Positions 16,188 through 24,857 are shown, counted from the first letter of the stretch. The stretch: DNA of 40,456 bases from Sporosarcina koreensis (GCF_001531445.1 NZ_LQYA01000195.1:20230-60685), one strand, 5' to 3'. Notes: generated by a model not told the origin, from the letters alone. Made by a program: numbers and translations.

Positions 16188-17507
16188 ATGGCGCAAGTGG
16201 GGGAGAAAGTGAAAACGCAATCGAATCCTGGTATGTGGAAGTTTTTCGTCTTTAGCGCTATCGGGGCATTCATGTTTTTTGTTCCGGTCACGATTGGCGG
16301 AAAGAGTTCGATCATGCTGGATCATATTGTCACATGGATTCAAACGCATGGTAGTGGGGCGCTGCCGTATTATGCATTGGTCGTCATTCTTGCCGGAGCA
16401 GTCTATCCGTTCGTCTCGGGTACATGGAAAAAATCGACTGTAAATATGGTTTTTTCGTTTTTTAAAGTGATTGGTTTAGTCGTCGGCATCATGCTTGTGT
16501 TTAATGTTGGGCCGGCATGGTTATTTGACCCCGATATGGGACCGTTCCTGTTGAATAAATTAGTAATTCCCGTAGGATTATTAGTTCCAATCGGTGCGGT
16601 ATTCTTAGCTTTATTAGTCGGGTACGGCTTATTGGAATTTATCGGCGTCCTCGTACAGCCGATCATGCGTCCAATTTGGAAGACGCCGGGCAGGTCAGCG
16701 ATCGATGCCGTTGCTTCGTTTGTTGGTTCGTATTCTTTAGGGTTGTTGATCACAAACCGTGTGTATAAGGAAGGGAAATATACGGCGAAGGAAGCCGCCA
16801 TCATTGCGACGGGGTTCTCGACGGTTTCCGCGACATTCATGGTCGTTGTCGCGAAGACGCTCGACTTGATGAGTATGTGGAATTTGTATTTCTGGACGAC
16901 GTTGGTTGTCACATTTGCCGTCACGGCCATTACGGTACATTTATGGCCGTTGCGCTCGATTAAAAATGAGTATTATGAAGGTTCGACGCCGCAGCCTGAA
17001 GCGAAGCCGGAAGGGAAGCGTATCGCGACTGCCTGGACTGAAGCGATGGAGACGGTCTCAAAAGCACCGACGTTCATGCAAAATATCGTGGCAAACGTAA
17101 AAGACGGATTGTTGATGGCGATGGCTATCCTGCCTTCCATCCTATCCATCGGTCTATTGGGGCTTGTGTTGGCAGAGTTTACGCCTGTCTTTGATTGGCT
17201 CGGCTATATTTTCTATCCGTTCACTTGGGCACTGCAGTTGCCTGAGCCGATGTTAGTCGCAAAAGCGAGTGCGCTCGGCATTGCGGAAATGTTCCTGCCG
17301 GCATTGCTCGTCGTGGAATCTGCATTGGTCGTCAAGTTTGTCATTGCGGTTGTATCAGTTTCGTCGATCATCTTCTTCTCGGCAGTCGTGCCTTGTATCG
17401 TATCGACGGAAATCCCGATTTCCATTCCGCAGCTGATTGCTATTTGGGTGCAACGAGTTATTTTGACAATCGTAATTGTGACACCAATTGCATATTTATT
17501 GCTATAG
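16188..17507 (+). CDS. YjiH-family (nucleoside-recognition/Gate domain) membrane protein
   Basis: A 439-residue polytopic membrane protein with about ten hydrophobic helices. I recognise it as the YjiH type carrying Gate (nucleoside recognition) domains. Conserved-looking parts are the amphipathic loops with QPIMRPIWKTPGRSAIDAVA, FVGSYSLGLLITNRVYKEG and the C-terminal ALGIAEMFLPALLV. Such proteins are presumed transporters of unknown substrate. Its position 88 bp after hutI suggests import of histidine, urocanate or a related compound; this is inference only. ATG 16188 is supported by AGAAGGGGG at 16172-16180. Confidence 0.8.
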   Translation: MAQVGEKVKTQSNPGMWKFFVFSAIGAFMFFVPVTIGGKSSIMLDHIVTWIQTHGSGALPYYALVVILAGAVYPFVSGTWKKSTVNMVFSFFKVIGLVVGIMLVFNVGPAWLFDPDMGPFLLNKLVIPVGLLVPIGAVFLALLVGYGLLEFIGVLVQPIMRPIWKTPGRSAIDAVASFVGSYSLGLLITNRVYKEGKYTAKEAAIIATGFSTVSATFMVVVAKTLDLMSMWNLYFWTTLVVTFAVTAITVHLWPLRSIKNEYYEGSTPQPEAKPEGKRIATAWTEAMETVSKAPTFMQNIVANVKDGLLMAMAILPSILSIGLLGLVLAEFTPVFDWLGYIFYPFTWALQLPEPMLVAKASALGIAEMFLPALLVVESALVVKFVIAVVSVSSIIFFSAVVPCIVSTEIPISIPQLIAIWVQRVILTIVIVTPIAYLLL

Positions 17508-17518
17508 ATGAAGTTTGA

Positions 17519-17546
17519 AACACCCGGGAAGCCCCGGGTGTTTTTA
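17519..17546 (+). terminator. Rho-independent terminator after the YjiH-type gene
   Basis: A GC-rich hairpin (AACACCCGGG with CCCGGGTGTT) is followed by TTTTTAG. It is a strong intrinsic terminator. Confidence 0.92.
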
Positions 17547-17552
17547 GTTTCA

Positions 17553-17615
17553 ATCATTTCCCGACATATATCGATCATTTCCCAAGATGTATGGCCATTT
17601 TGGGACTTTTGGCCT
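17553..17615. repeat. Short degenerate tandem array, 21-bp period (head ATCATTTCCC)
   Basis: Two clear 21-bp units start at 17553 and 17574 with the shared head ATCATTTCCC. A third, diverged unit follows at 17595 (CCATTTTGGG). It directly follows the terminator and ends about 75 bp before the next gene. It is shorter than the other three arrays but has the same period and head-plus-variable-tail design. Confidence 0.6.
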
Positions 17616-17692
17616 CATAAAAAGTGGAGCGATGCGACATCCCGTCCCCACGTTTGATATGATGAAGGAAAGCAACAAAAGGGGGTTATATG

Positions 17693-19516
17693 ATGATTGG
17701 CAGAAACGATCCTTGCACGTGCGGAAGTGGGAAGAAATATAAGAAATGCTGTGGCAAGAAGGGTCCCGATTTAGTCGGGCTGATTGTGAATGAAGAATTG
17801 GATCAAGTCCTCGGCAACTTCTTCGAGCATTATCCGAAAGGGGACGAGCGAAAAGAGATGACCCGCATGATGCGGGAATGGATTCTCCGTCTTTCGGACA
17901 GCTGGAGCAAGGAAGATATTGAAGAGGCAGCGGGTGAATTTTATTTATTTGTATACAATCCGAATTGCTGGCATGAATACATACAGGAACAGCTAGGAAA
18001 AGCGAAGCGCGAGACGGTGCTTTCAGTGTTGAAAGCTTGGGACGAGCCTTTCATGCTTTTGGCCGAAGTGATTGGTGCGGACGATGGTATGTTGGAAGTC
18101 CGTCAGTTATTCACAGAAGAAATCTATCATGTCACCCGAAATGAAGGGATGCCTGTCGACCCGGGAACATTGATGTTCGGCTCGGTGCTGCGGGATCCCC
18201 GGAAAAGGGAGGACGCGATTGCGCCGATTTCTTCGATGATGTTCCTCGCGAAATGGAGCAAGCAAACGAAGCAATCGCTCATGGAATTGCGCGAAGCCCA
18301 CGAAGGGAAGACGGCGGAGGAATTCATTCGTGCGCATGCGCTTACTATTTATGAGCTATTCATTAAACGAAGTGTGGCATCGCTGAACGAATTGGTCGAG
18401 GAAGTGCTCGTCCGTTCGCAATTGGATGCATTGAAAGCGTTGGAAGTGGCGTTGCGTGAACTCGGACAAGACGCCGATGCAAGAGAAATCATGCACAAAT
18501 TAGCGGTCGCGTACTTCATGAATATCCAGCAGGAAATCGCCTCGCAAAATGATTTTGTTGCCGCCGCTGTTTGGACGGGTGCGAAGCTCGGTGTTGTGAG
18601 GGGGCTGGAAGATACAGAGACGGAAATCGTGTCTCGATATGGAGCATCCGCTAATGGGATGAAGCCGTTTGTTGAAGACTTGTCCTCCTTATACGAAGAA
18701 ATGATGGGCAGCTTCGACGAGCTGATGGCGAACGTTGTTTACGACATTGGTACAGATCCGCGGTCTTCAGAAAAAGGACTTTGGGAAACAGCGATGACGA
18801 CGGCTGGTGTCGTTCAAACGGAACGGAAACCGAATGTGGATGAAGGAAGGGCGCAAATGCTCGCATACGAAGCGTATGCCGCGGAAAGCCAGGTAGAACG
18901 GCGAGAGCTTGCTGCGAAGTCATTGTCAATTTCACCGGAGCTTACGGATGCGCTATTGCTGGCAGCAGAAATTGAAGAAGATCCCGGAAAAGCGTCCACC
19001 TTATTCGAAAAGGCGATCCGCAATGCGAGCAAGACGTTCGAGCCGGGTGAAAACCCTTGGATGAACATCCCGAATCGGCCATTTATGCGTGCCGCATTTG
19101 TATACGGCGTCCATTTATTTAAAATGGGAGAATTTGACGAAGCGGCGGATGTGTTCAAGGATCTCGTCCGGATGAACCCGACGGATAATCAAGGTGCGCG
19201 CTTTGAAGCAGTAGCTTGTTTGATCCATGCCGAGCGATTTAACGAAGCTGCTGAACTGATGGTCCGCTATGAAAAAGGTTCGCAAAGTGATGCAACATAT
19301 TTATACCTTGATTGGAAATTGGAGCATGATGCATCTGGTGGGAAATCGGAAGAAGCTAGGGAAATGCTCGAAAAAGCGGCGAAAGCGAATGGACACGTCA
19401 TGCATTTGATGACGTTCAAGGCGAAGACGATCGACTATCCGAAACAGATGAACATCCAACCGGGAAGTGAAGAGGAAGCGCGCTATATTTGGCTGTTGTT
19501 GAATAGCGCGCATTGA
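17693..19516 (+). CDS. SEC-C zinc-motif protein with a TPR-like C-terminus
   Basis: A 607-residue soluble protein. The N-terminus has a SEC-C zinc-binding motif (RNDPCTCGSGKKYKKCCG, residues 3-20) like that at the end of SecA. The rest is acidic and mostly helical, and residues ~390-550 resemble tetratricopeptide repeats (AAEIEEDPGKASTLFEKAI, FKMGEFDEAADVFKDLV, CLIHAERFNEAAELM). The function is unknown; SEC-C proteins are often suggested to touch ribosomes, SecB or nucleic acid. ATG 17693 is favoured over ATG 17690 by spacing from AAAAGGGGG at 17677-17685. It is a single-gene unit flanked on both sides by short-period arrays. Confidence 0.85.
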   Translation: MIGRNDPCTCGSGKKYKKCCGKKGPDLVGLIVNEELDQVLGNFFEHYPKGDERKEMTRMMREWILRLSDSWSKEDIEEAAGEFYLFVYNPNCWHEYIQEQLGKAKRETVLSVLKAWDEPFMLLAEVIGADDGMLEVRQLFTEEIYHVTRNEGMPVDPGTLMFGSVLRDPRKREDAIAPISSMMFLAKWSKQTKQSLMELREAHEGKTAEEFIRAHALTIYELFIKRSVASLNELVEEVLVRSQLDALKALEVALRELGQDADAREIMHKLAVAYFMNIQQEIASQNDFVAAAVWTGAKLGVVRGLEDTETEIVSRYGASANGMKPFVEDLSSLYEEMMGSFDELMANVVYDIGTDPRSSEKGLWETAMTTAGVVQTERKPNVDEGRAQMLAYEAYAAESQVERRELAAKSLSISPELTDALLLAAEIEEDPGKASTLFEKAIRNASKTFEPGENPWMNIPNRPFMRAAFVYGVHLFKMGEFDEAADVFKDLVRMNPTDNQGARFEAVACLIHAERFNEAAELMVRYEKGSQSDATYLYLDWKLEHDASGGKSEEAREMLEKAAKANGHVMHLMTFKAKTIDYPKQMNIQPGSEEEARYIWLLLNSAH

Positions 19517-19520
19517 GATA

Positions 19521-19652
19521 ATGCGTGAGTTTTGACGTTTATGAGCGGATTTGGCGATTTATGCGCATATGGGAGCAGTTATGCGTCGATACATGAATTT
19601 ATGCGCGTCTAGCGGCAGTTATGCGTGGCTTTACAAATTTATGCGTTTATAG
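19521..19652. repeat. Tandem array, exact 20-bp period (head ATGCG)
   Basis: Units start at 19521, 19541, 19561, 19581, 19601, 19621 and 19641, without a single indel. All but the second begin ATGCG; the second begins ATGAG. Units 3 and 5 end GCAGTT, while units 4 and 6 end AATTT, so the true unit may be a 40-bp dimer. The array starts 4 bp after the SEC-C gene stop and ends at the bidirectional terminator. Stops occur in the frames, so it does not look coding. Confidence 0.9.
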
Positions 19653-19657
19653 CACAA

Positions 19658-19691
19658 GAAAAACCGGAACGCCGAGGCGTTCCGGTTTTCT
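19658..19691. terminator. Bidirectional terminator between the SEC-C and AIM24-like genes
   Basis: A perfect 15-bp stem (GAAAACCGGAACGCC type arms) around a 3-nt loop has an A-run on the left and a T-run on the right. It serves the two convergent genes. Confidence 0.93.
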
Positions 19692-19694
19692 CAT

Positions 19695-20492
19695 TCATTT
19701 ACCGCCAAGCATATTGAACAATCCACCCGCAATGCTGCCTTCGTCGCGTGAGCCGCCGCCTGGAGTTTGCGGTGCTGCTGCGAAGACACGGCTTGCGAGT
19801 CTGGAGAATGGCAATGATTGGACCCACACTTTTCCAGGTCCTTTCAATGTTGCGAAGAACAATCCTTCGCCGCCGAACAATGCCGTCTTGACTCCTTTCA
19901 CCATTTCAATATTGTAATTGACGTCCTGTGTCATAGCGACGAGGCAACCTGTATCGACACGCAGCGTCTCTCCTGGAGAAAGGGTTTTCTCGATGATTGT
20001 TCCACCGGCATGTACGAAAGCCATGCCGTCCCCTTCAAGCTTTTGCATGATGAAACCTTCGCCGCCGAAAAAGCCGACGCCAAGTTTCCGTTGAAATTCA
20101 ACCCCGACAGAAACACCTTTTGCTGCTGCTAAGAATGCATCCTTCTGGCAGACAATCTTGCCGTTATATTGGCTTAAATCCATCGGGATGATTTTACCGG
20201 GATACGGAGCTGCAAAAGAGGCATGCTTTTTGCCGGATCCTTCGTTTGTGAATGTTGTCATGAATAAACTTTCCCCGGTCAGTAAGCGTTTTCCGGCTCC
20301 CATCAGCTTGCCCATGATGCCTCCGCCGGAACTGCCTGAGCCGTCCCCGAAGATTGTCTCCATTTCGATTCCGTCTTCCATCATCATCAATGAACCCGCC
20401 TCCGCGACGACTGTTTCGCCCGGATCCAATTCCACCTCTACAAATTGCATATCGTCCCCGTACAGTTTGAAGTCGATTTCGTGATTGTTCAT
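19695..20492 (-). CDS. AIM24-like (TIGR00266 family) protein
   Basis: A 265-residue protein of the AIM24/TIGR00266 family, built of a beta-rich repeated fold. Typical segments are [19 protein letters not shown] near residue 17, the glycine-rich loop [37 protein letters not shown], and [18 protein letters not shown]. The C-terminal tail ([14 protein letters not shown]) is low in complexity. The function is not established in bacteria. The start at 20492 follows a strong GGGGGG site. The gene lies 60 bp downstream of the tetR gene on the same strand and could be co-transcribed with it. Confidence 0.88.
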   Translation of the reverse strand: MNNHEIDFKLYGDDMQFVEVELDPGETVVAEAGSLMMMEDGIEMETIFGDGSGSSGGGIMGKLMGAGKRLLTGESLFMTTFTNEGSGKKHASFAAPYPGKIIPMDLSQYNGKIVCQKDAFLAAAKGVSVGVEFQRKLGVGFFGGEGFIMQKLEGDGMAFVHAGGTIIEKTLSPGETLRVDTGCLVAMTQDVNYNIEMVKGVKTALFGGEGLFFATLKGPGKVWVQSLPFSRLASRVFAAAPQTPGGGSRDEGSIAGGLFNMLGGK

Positions 20493-20552
20493 AATATGCC
20501 CCCCTAAAAGTTTAGTTGCTGATTAATTGTACGGCGGGCGTCTTCGAAAGTT

Positions 20553-21437
20553 TCATGAATTGGTTTTATTTCTATCGATATATTTCCAAAGTGGGATTAG
20601 GAATTCATTTACACTTTCGGTAAAATTCGTGCCGTTGCTCGCTTCGCGGAATGAACGTCCAATTGCTTCCAAGAGGTATAGCCTCGGCTTTTCAGTCTGC
20701 AATTCCGATAGTAGGAAATCTGTGTATTCGAGACAGTTCTCATTCTGCGCCTCTTCCAGCTTTCTTTTCAGTGAAAGAAGGTCATCCAGAAGTTTTTCCT
20801 TCAGCTCCCCTGCCGGCATTTCCAAAGGCGAAATCATATAATTTTCTAGCAGCACGTCCTTCTGTTCAATCATATCGGACATCAGGGCATCCATTCTTCT
20901 GAATGTAAAATGGACAAGCTTTCCGGTGTCTGGGTCTTTGGATGAACCGGCTTTCCAGAAGTGGTTCAGTTGTTGAATCATCCCGAGTGTCATGACAGAG
21001 CAATCGAATGCATGAGGCTCGGCTTCTTCGCCATAGACGTCGACGAGGCGACGGGCAATCCATTTCAACTCGCTGATGTGGTACGCTTTCACGAAATTCC
21101 GGAGCTCTTCATCATTGGAATAAAAAACCGCCTCGTAAATCGGAAGCAGATTCAATTCCCGGTTTACTTGCATCCGGACGAGGATCTGTCCGGCTAATAT
21201 GTCCTTATCTTTTTTATCCCTCCCAACGAGCAGTTCGCGCCTCCTGATGACCGACTCGTTATGCGCATCTTCCAAGATGGCCATGAGGCATTCGTTTTTA
21301 GAGGTGAAATAATTATAAAACGTCCCTTTGGAGATTTTTGCTTCCTCCAAAATGTCTTGAACGGAAGTGGCTGTGAACCCTTTCTCAATAAAGAGCTTTT
21401 TTGCGACCAACATGACTTGTCGTTTACGGTCGTTCAT
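20553..21437 (-). CDS. TetR-family regulator, probable repressor of the divergent efflux gene
   Basis: A 294-residue regulator, longer than the usual ~200. The N-terminal helix-turn-helix is clear (LFIEKGFTATSVQDILEEAK followed by ISKGTFYNYFTSKNECL, residues 15-51). The C-terminal ligand-binding part is extended by a charged helix (ELKEKLLDDLLSLKRKLEEAQ) that could be a coiled-coil dimer contact. ATG 21437 follows AGGGTGAT. It is divergent from a DHA2-type efflux pump across about 190 bp containing a perfect 15-bp palindrome, the classic setup for a drug-responsive repressor. The ligand is unknown. Confidence 0.9.
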   Translation of the reverse strand: MNDRKRQVMLVAKKLFIEKGFTATSVQDILEEAKISKGTFYNYFTSKNECLMAILEDAHNESVIRRRELLVGRDKKDKDILAGQILVRMQVNRELNLLPIYEAVFYSNDEELRNFVKAYHISELKWIARRLVDVYGEEAEPHAFDCSVMTLGMIQQLNHFWKAGSSKDPDTGKLVHFTFRRMDALMSDMIEQKDVLLENYMISPLEMPAGELKEKLLDDLLSLKRKLEEAQNENCLEYTDFLLSELQTEKPRLYLLEAIGRSFREASNGTNFTESVNEFLIPLWKYIDRNKTNS

Positions 21438-21484
21438 CTAAATCACCCTACATTTTTTAGTTTTAGACTCATAGTACAAAATTA

Positions 21485-21499
21485 TTTTATCAGATAAAA
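21485..21499. promoter_or_regulatory. Candidate TetR operator palindrome
   Basis: TTTTATC-A-GATAAAA is a perfect 15-bp palindrome in the divergent spacer between the TetR regulator and the efflux gene. Its position and symmetry fit binding by a TetR-type homodimer. It could also be a chance AT-rich palindrome. Confidence 0.45.
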
Positions 21500-21550
21500 C
21501 ATGATAATAACAGCGTTGAATGTTTTTTTATTTCGAGACGATTTTTTTAC

Positions 21551-21579
21551 TTGCCCATTTTGGACTTAAGGTATAAACT
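21551..21579 (+). promoter_or_regulatory. Candidate promoter of the DHA2 efflux gene
   Basis: TTGCCC at 21551 and TAAACT at 21574 (within GGTATAAACT) are spaced 17 bp and lie about 45 bp upstream of the proposed start codon. Confidence 0.45.
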
Positions 21580-21624
21580 ATTTAATTGTGTATGGGAAAC
21601 AAGAAATCGAATGGAGGAATTCTA

Positions 21625-23160
21625 TTGGAAATGGATATAAAGAAGTTGCACGAAAAGCCTCCTTACGGAATGATAGCGATTTTATTCTTCGGGGCGTTCG
21701 TCGCGATCTTAAACAATACATTATTGAATATTGCTTTGCCTTCTATCATGAATGAGTTTGCGGTGAAACCGTCAGCGGTCCAATGGCTGACGACCGGTTA
21801 TATGCTTGTGAACGGCATCATGATTCCGGCAAGTGCTTTCTTTGTCCAGAAGTTTACGAACCGTAGGCTATTTTTGACGGCAATGATATTATTTACGATT
21901 GGAACGGCTCTTGCCATCATTGCACCGACCTTTGGACTGCTTGTCGCGTCGCGTATGATCCAAGCATCGGGTTCTGCTTTGATGATGCCGCTTTTGATGA
22001 ACGTTATGCTTGTCGCCTTCCCGATTGAGAAAAGGGGAGCGGCGATGGGGATGTTTGGGCTTGTCATGTTCACTGCGCCTGCAATCGGGCCGACATTGTC
22101 AGGCTGGATTGTCGAGCATTATTCATGGCGCACGCTTTTTGAAATCGTGTTGCCGTTTGCTATTTTGACGATTCTCTTTGCTATGTGGAAGCTGAAAAAT
22201 ATTACACCGAATACATCGGTGAAGTTGGATGTATTCTCCCTCGTTTTATCGAGCGTTGGTTTCGGCGGTCTATTATATGGATTCAGCTCGGCTGGAGATA
22301 AAGGATGGGGGGCCCCGATTGTTTATGGAACGATTGCAATCGGAGCAATTTCGCTCATCGTCTTCATCATTCGCCAATTGCGAATGGAAGAACCGATGCT
22401 AGACTTCAAAATATATAAATATCCGATGTTTGCATTGGCATCCATCATTTCAATCGTTTTGTCGGTGGCGATGTTTTCAGGGATGATCCTGACACCGCTT
22501 TACGTTCAAGAAGTACGCGGCATTTCGCCGTTCGAAGCAGGAATTCTAATGCTGCCGGGCGCAGTTCTCATGGGGATCATGTCGCCGATCACTGGACGGC
22601 TGTTCGATAAATACGGAGCGCGGATCCTTGCGATCATCGGTCTGTCAATCACAGTCGTTACGACGTATTATTTGAGTAAACTTGAATTGGATTCAGGGTA
22701 TTACTACTTGATGGCACTATACACGATCCGGATGTTTGGAATGTCGATGGTCATGATGCCGATCATGACGAATGGATTGAATCAGCTTCCGATGAGATCC
22801 AACCCGCATGGCACGGCGATGAACAATACATTGCAGCAAGTATCTGGTGCAATCGGATCCGCGATTCTGCTTACAATCATGACTAAGCGGATGGAGAAAT
22901 CGGGAGAATCCCTTTTCAACGATGCGGCGTCAAGTGGGAATATTCCGACGGATAAAGGTGAAATGGCGGCTATGGAGCATGCAATCGAATTGAAGGCGAT
23001 GCTGGACGGCATCAATTATTCATTCTTGGTTGCGACGTTCATTGCCCTTGTCGCATTGATCTTAACGCTCTTCGTTAAAAGGGTACGTCCTCCGAAATAT
23101 GAAGACATGAAATCGCCAGTTGCGGAAGGTTCAGGAGAAGCAAATCCGGTAAATGAATAA
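21625..23160 (+). CDS. DHA2-family MFS drug efflux transporter (LmrB/EmrB type)
   Basis: A 511-residue membrane protein with about 14 hydrophobic helices, the drug:H+ antiporter-2 arrangement. Motif A appears in the first half (FTNRRLFLTAMILFTIGTAL region), motif C as GPTLSGWIVEHYSWRTLF, and a second-half loop reads GRLFDKYGARIL. It probably exports drugs or other hydrophobic compounds using the proton gradient. TTG 21625 is 7 nt from GGAGG (21613-21617) and is preferred; ATG 21631 is possible, and the GTG at 21586 is too far upstream. The gene is divergent from a TetR regulator and closed by its own terminator. The substrate cannot be deduced. Confidence 0.9.
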   Translation: MEMDIKKLHEKPPYGMIAILFFGAFVAILNNTLLNIALPSIMNEFAVKPSAVQWLTTGYMLVNGIMIPASAFFVQKFTNRRLFLTAMILFTIGTALAIIAPTFGLLVASRMIQASGSALMMPLLMNVMLVAFPIEKRGAAMGMFGLVMFTAPAIGPTLSGWIVEHYSWRTLFEIVLPFAILTILFAMWKLKNITPNTSVKLDVFSLVLSSVGFGGLLYGFSSAGDKGWGAPIVYGTIAIGAISLIVFIIRQLRMEEPMLDFKIYKYPMFALASIISIVLSVAMFSGMILTPLYVQEVRGISPFEAGILMLPGAVLMGIMSPITGRLFDKYGARILAIIGLSITVVTTYYLSKLELDSGYYYLMALYTIRMFGMSMVMMPIMTNGLNQLPMRSNPHGTAMNNTLQQVSGAIGSAILLTIMTKRMEKSGESLFNDAASSGNIPTDKGEMAAMEHAIELKAMLDGINYSFLVATFIALVALILTLFVKRVRPPKYEDMKSPVAEGSGEANPVNE

Positions 23161-23171
23161 ACTAGCGAACT

Positions 23172-23204
23172 AAGGTGTAGACAACTTGTCTGCACCTTTT
23201 TCTT
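23172..23204 (+). terminator. Rho-independent terminator after the efflux gene
   Basis: AAGGTGTAGACAA pairs with TTGTCTGCACCTT (one G-T wobble) around a minimal loop and is followed by TTTTTC. Confidence 0.88.
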
Positions 23205-23290
23205 TAATTGCCTTTCACTTTTTGCGAAGATTTCCAGATTTTATTTTAGTAGAAGAAGGAATTCGAGTGGATAATGTCGAAATAGATAGA

Positions 23291-23306
23291 TTGTAAGCGG
23301 TTGCAA
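23291..23306 (+). promoter_or_regulatory. Candidate cre site (CcpA) upstream of the lysine degradation genes
   Basis: TTGTAAGCGGTTGCAA fits the known Gram-positive cre consensus WTGNAANCGNWNNCW at every defined position and is itself nearly palindromic. It lies 31 bp before the aldehyde dehydrogenase start, close to where the promoter must be. This predicts carbon catabolite repression of the operon. Confidence 0.65.
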
Positions 23307-23337
23307 AAAGTACGTGTTGGAAAGGGGAAATGAAGGC

Positions 23338-24816
23338 ATGCAATTGAACAACTTTATCGGAGGTTCCTGGCAGGATAGCGGGGGTGTGAAATATACGGCT
23401 GTCACGAATCCGGCGAATGGGGAAGAGCTGGCGCAAGTGCGTTTATCGACGAGTGAAGATGTGGACCTGGCTGTGAAGGCGGCAAAGGAGGCGCAGAAGA
23501 AATGGGCGCTCGTTCCTGCACCGAAGCGGGCGGATTATTTATATGCAATCGGCAATCTCATGAAGGAACGAAAAGAGCATTTGGCGCAAGTGTTGACTGG
23601 TGAAATGGGGAAAGTCATCGAAGAGGGCCGCGGCGAAGTGCAGGAAGGGATCGATATGGCATTCTACATGGCCGGCGAAGGGCGCAGACTGTTTGGGGAA
23701 ACGGTTCCTTCCGAGCTGCAGGATAAATTCGCGATGAGCGTCCGCGCACCGATCGGGGTTGTAGGATTGATCACGCCGTGGAACTTTCCGGTGGCGATTG
23801 CGACGTGGAAATCATTCCCGGCAATCGTTGCGGGCAACACATTCGTTTGGAAGCCGGCAACGGAAACGCCGATGATGGCTTACGAAATGGCGAAGATATT
23901 CGAAGAGGTAGGTCTTCCTTCAGGTGTTGCCAATGTCGTATTCGGCTCTGGATCTGAAGTCGGGACAGCGATGATCGAGCATCCCGATATCCGGGTCATT
24001 TCATTCACGGGATCGACGGAAACAGGCCGGCATGTAGCGGAAACAGGCGGGCGCCATTTGAAGAAAGTATCGCTTGAAATGGGCGGGAAAAATGCTGTCA
24101 TCGTCATGGATGATGCGGATATTGACCTAGCCGTGGAAGGAATCCTTTGGAGTGCATTCGGAACAGCTGGCCAACGATGTACCGCATGCAGCCGGGTCAT
24201 AGTGCATAAAGATGTTAAGGAAGAGTTGGAAACGAAATTATTGGCTGCGATGAAGCATTTGACGATTGGAGACGGGTTGGACGAGTCCGTGAAAATCGGG
24301 CCGGTCATCAACGGCAAGGCATTGGAGAAAATCCAAAGCTATGTGGAAATCGGAAAAGGGGAAGGCGCGAAGCTATTGGCGGGAGGAAATGTACTGACGG
24401 ACGGCGACTTGGCGAAAGGTCATTATTATGAACCGACGTTGTTCACGGACGTGAAATGGGATAGCCGACTTGCGCAGGAGGAAATCTTTGGTCCGGTTGT
24501 ATCTCTGATTGAAGTCGGCAGCCTAGACGAAGCGATTGAAGTGAACAACAGCGTCCTGTACGGTTTGTCGAGTTCCATCTTCTCGCGGGATGTGAATAAA
24601 GTGTTCCGGGCTCAACGGGATCTTGATACGGGAATTGTCTATGTGAACGCTGGGACGACTGGGGCGGAAATCCACCTTCCGTTCGGGGGAACGAAGGGAA
24701 CCGGCAATGGACACCGTGATTCAGGCGTGGCGGCGCTTGACGTGTTCACGGAATGGAAGAGCATTTATGTCGATTTCAGCGGAAAATTGCAACGGGCGCA
24801 AATCGACACGGAGTAA
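23338..24816 (+). CDS. Aldehyde dehydrogenase, probably 2-aminoadipate semialdehyde dehydrogenase
   Basis: A 492-residue NAD(P)+-dependent aldehyde dehydrogenase. The family motifs are complete: TPWNFPVAIATWK near residue 147, FTGSTETGRHVAE, the catalytic Glu in LEMGGKNA, the catalytic Cys in GTAGQRCTACSR, and EEIFGPVVS. The late segment GTTGAEIHLPFGGTKGTGNG resembles antiquitin-type enzymes that oxidise aminoadipate semialdehyde. L-lysine 6-dehydrogenase, which makes that semialdehyde (or its cyclic form), is the next gene, so the lysine role is likely. The start at 23338 matches family starts. Succinate-semialdehyde or other aldehydes remain possible substrates. Confidence 0.87.
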   Translation: MQLNNFIGGSWQDSGGVKYTAVTNPANGEELAQVRLSTSEDVDLAVKAAKEAQKKWALVPAPKRADYLYAIGNLMKERKEHLAQVLTGEMGKVIEEGRGEVQEGIDMAFYMAGEGRRLFGETVPSELQDKFAMSVRAPIGVVGLITPWNFPVAIATWKSFPAIVAGNTFVWKPATETPMMAYEMAKIFEEVGLPSGVANVVFGSGSEVGTAMIEHPDIRVISFTGSTETGRHVAETGGRHLKKVSLEMGGKNAVIVMDDADIDLAVEGILWSAFGTAGQRCTACSRVIVHKDVKEELETKLLAAMKHLTIGDGLDESVKIGPVINGKALEKIQSYVEIGKGEGAKLLAGGNVLTDGDLAKGHYYEPTLFTDVKWDSRLAQEEIFGPVVSLIEVGSLDEAIEVNNSVLYGLSSSIFSRDVNKVFRAQRDLDTGIVYVNAGTTGAEIHLPFGGTKGTGNGHRDSGVAALDVFTEWKSIYVDFSGKLQRAQIDTE

Positions 24817-24826
24817 AGTGAAACTT

Positions 24827-24857
24827 CATTCAGCGGGGTGCTTTTCCCCGCTGAATG
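24827..24857 (+). other. Perfect stem-loop without T-run inside the lysine operon
   Basis: A 12-bp perfect stem (CATTCAGCGGGG with CCCCGCTGAATG) and a 7-nt loop lie 10 bp after the aldehyde dehydrogenase stop. No T-run follows on the plus strand, so it is not a standard terminator. It could stabilise the 3' end of the upstream cistron. Confidence 0.6.

Noticed and set aside
19521..19652. CRISPR array
   Set aside because: The period is 20 bp with no 25-40-bp identical repeats and no unique spacers, and no cas genes are present.
24827..24857. Intrinsic terminator after the aldehyde dehydrogenase
   Set aside because: The stem is strong, but no T-run follows on the plus strand; I list it as a stem-loop only.
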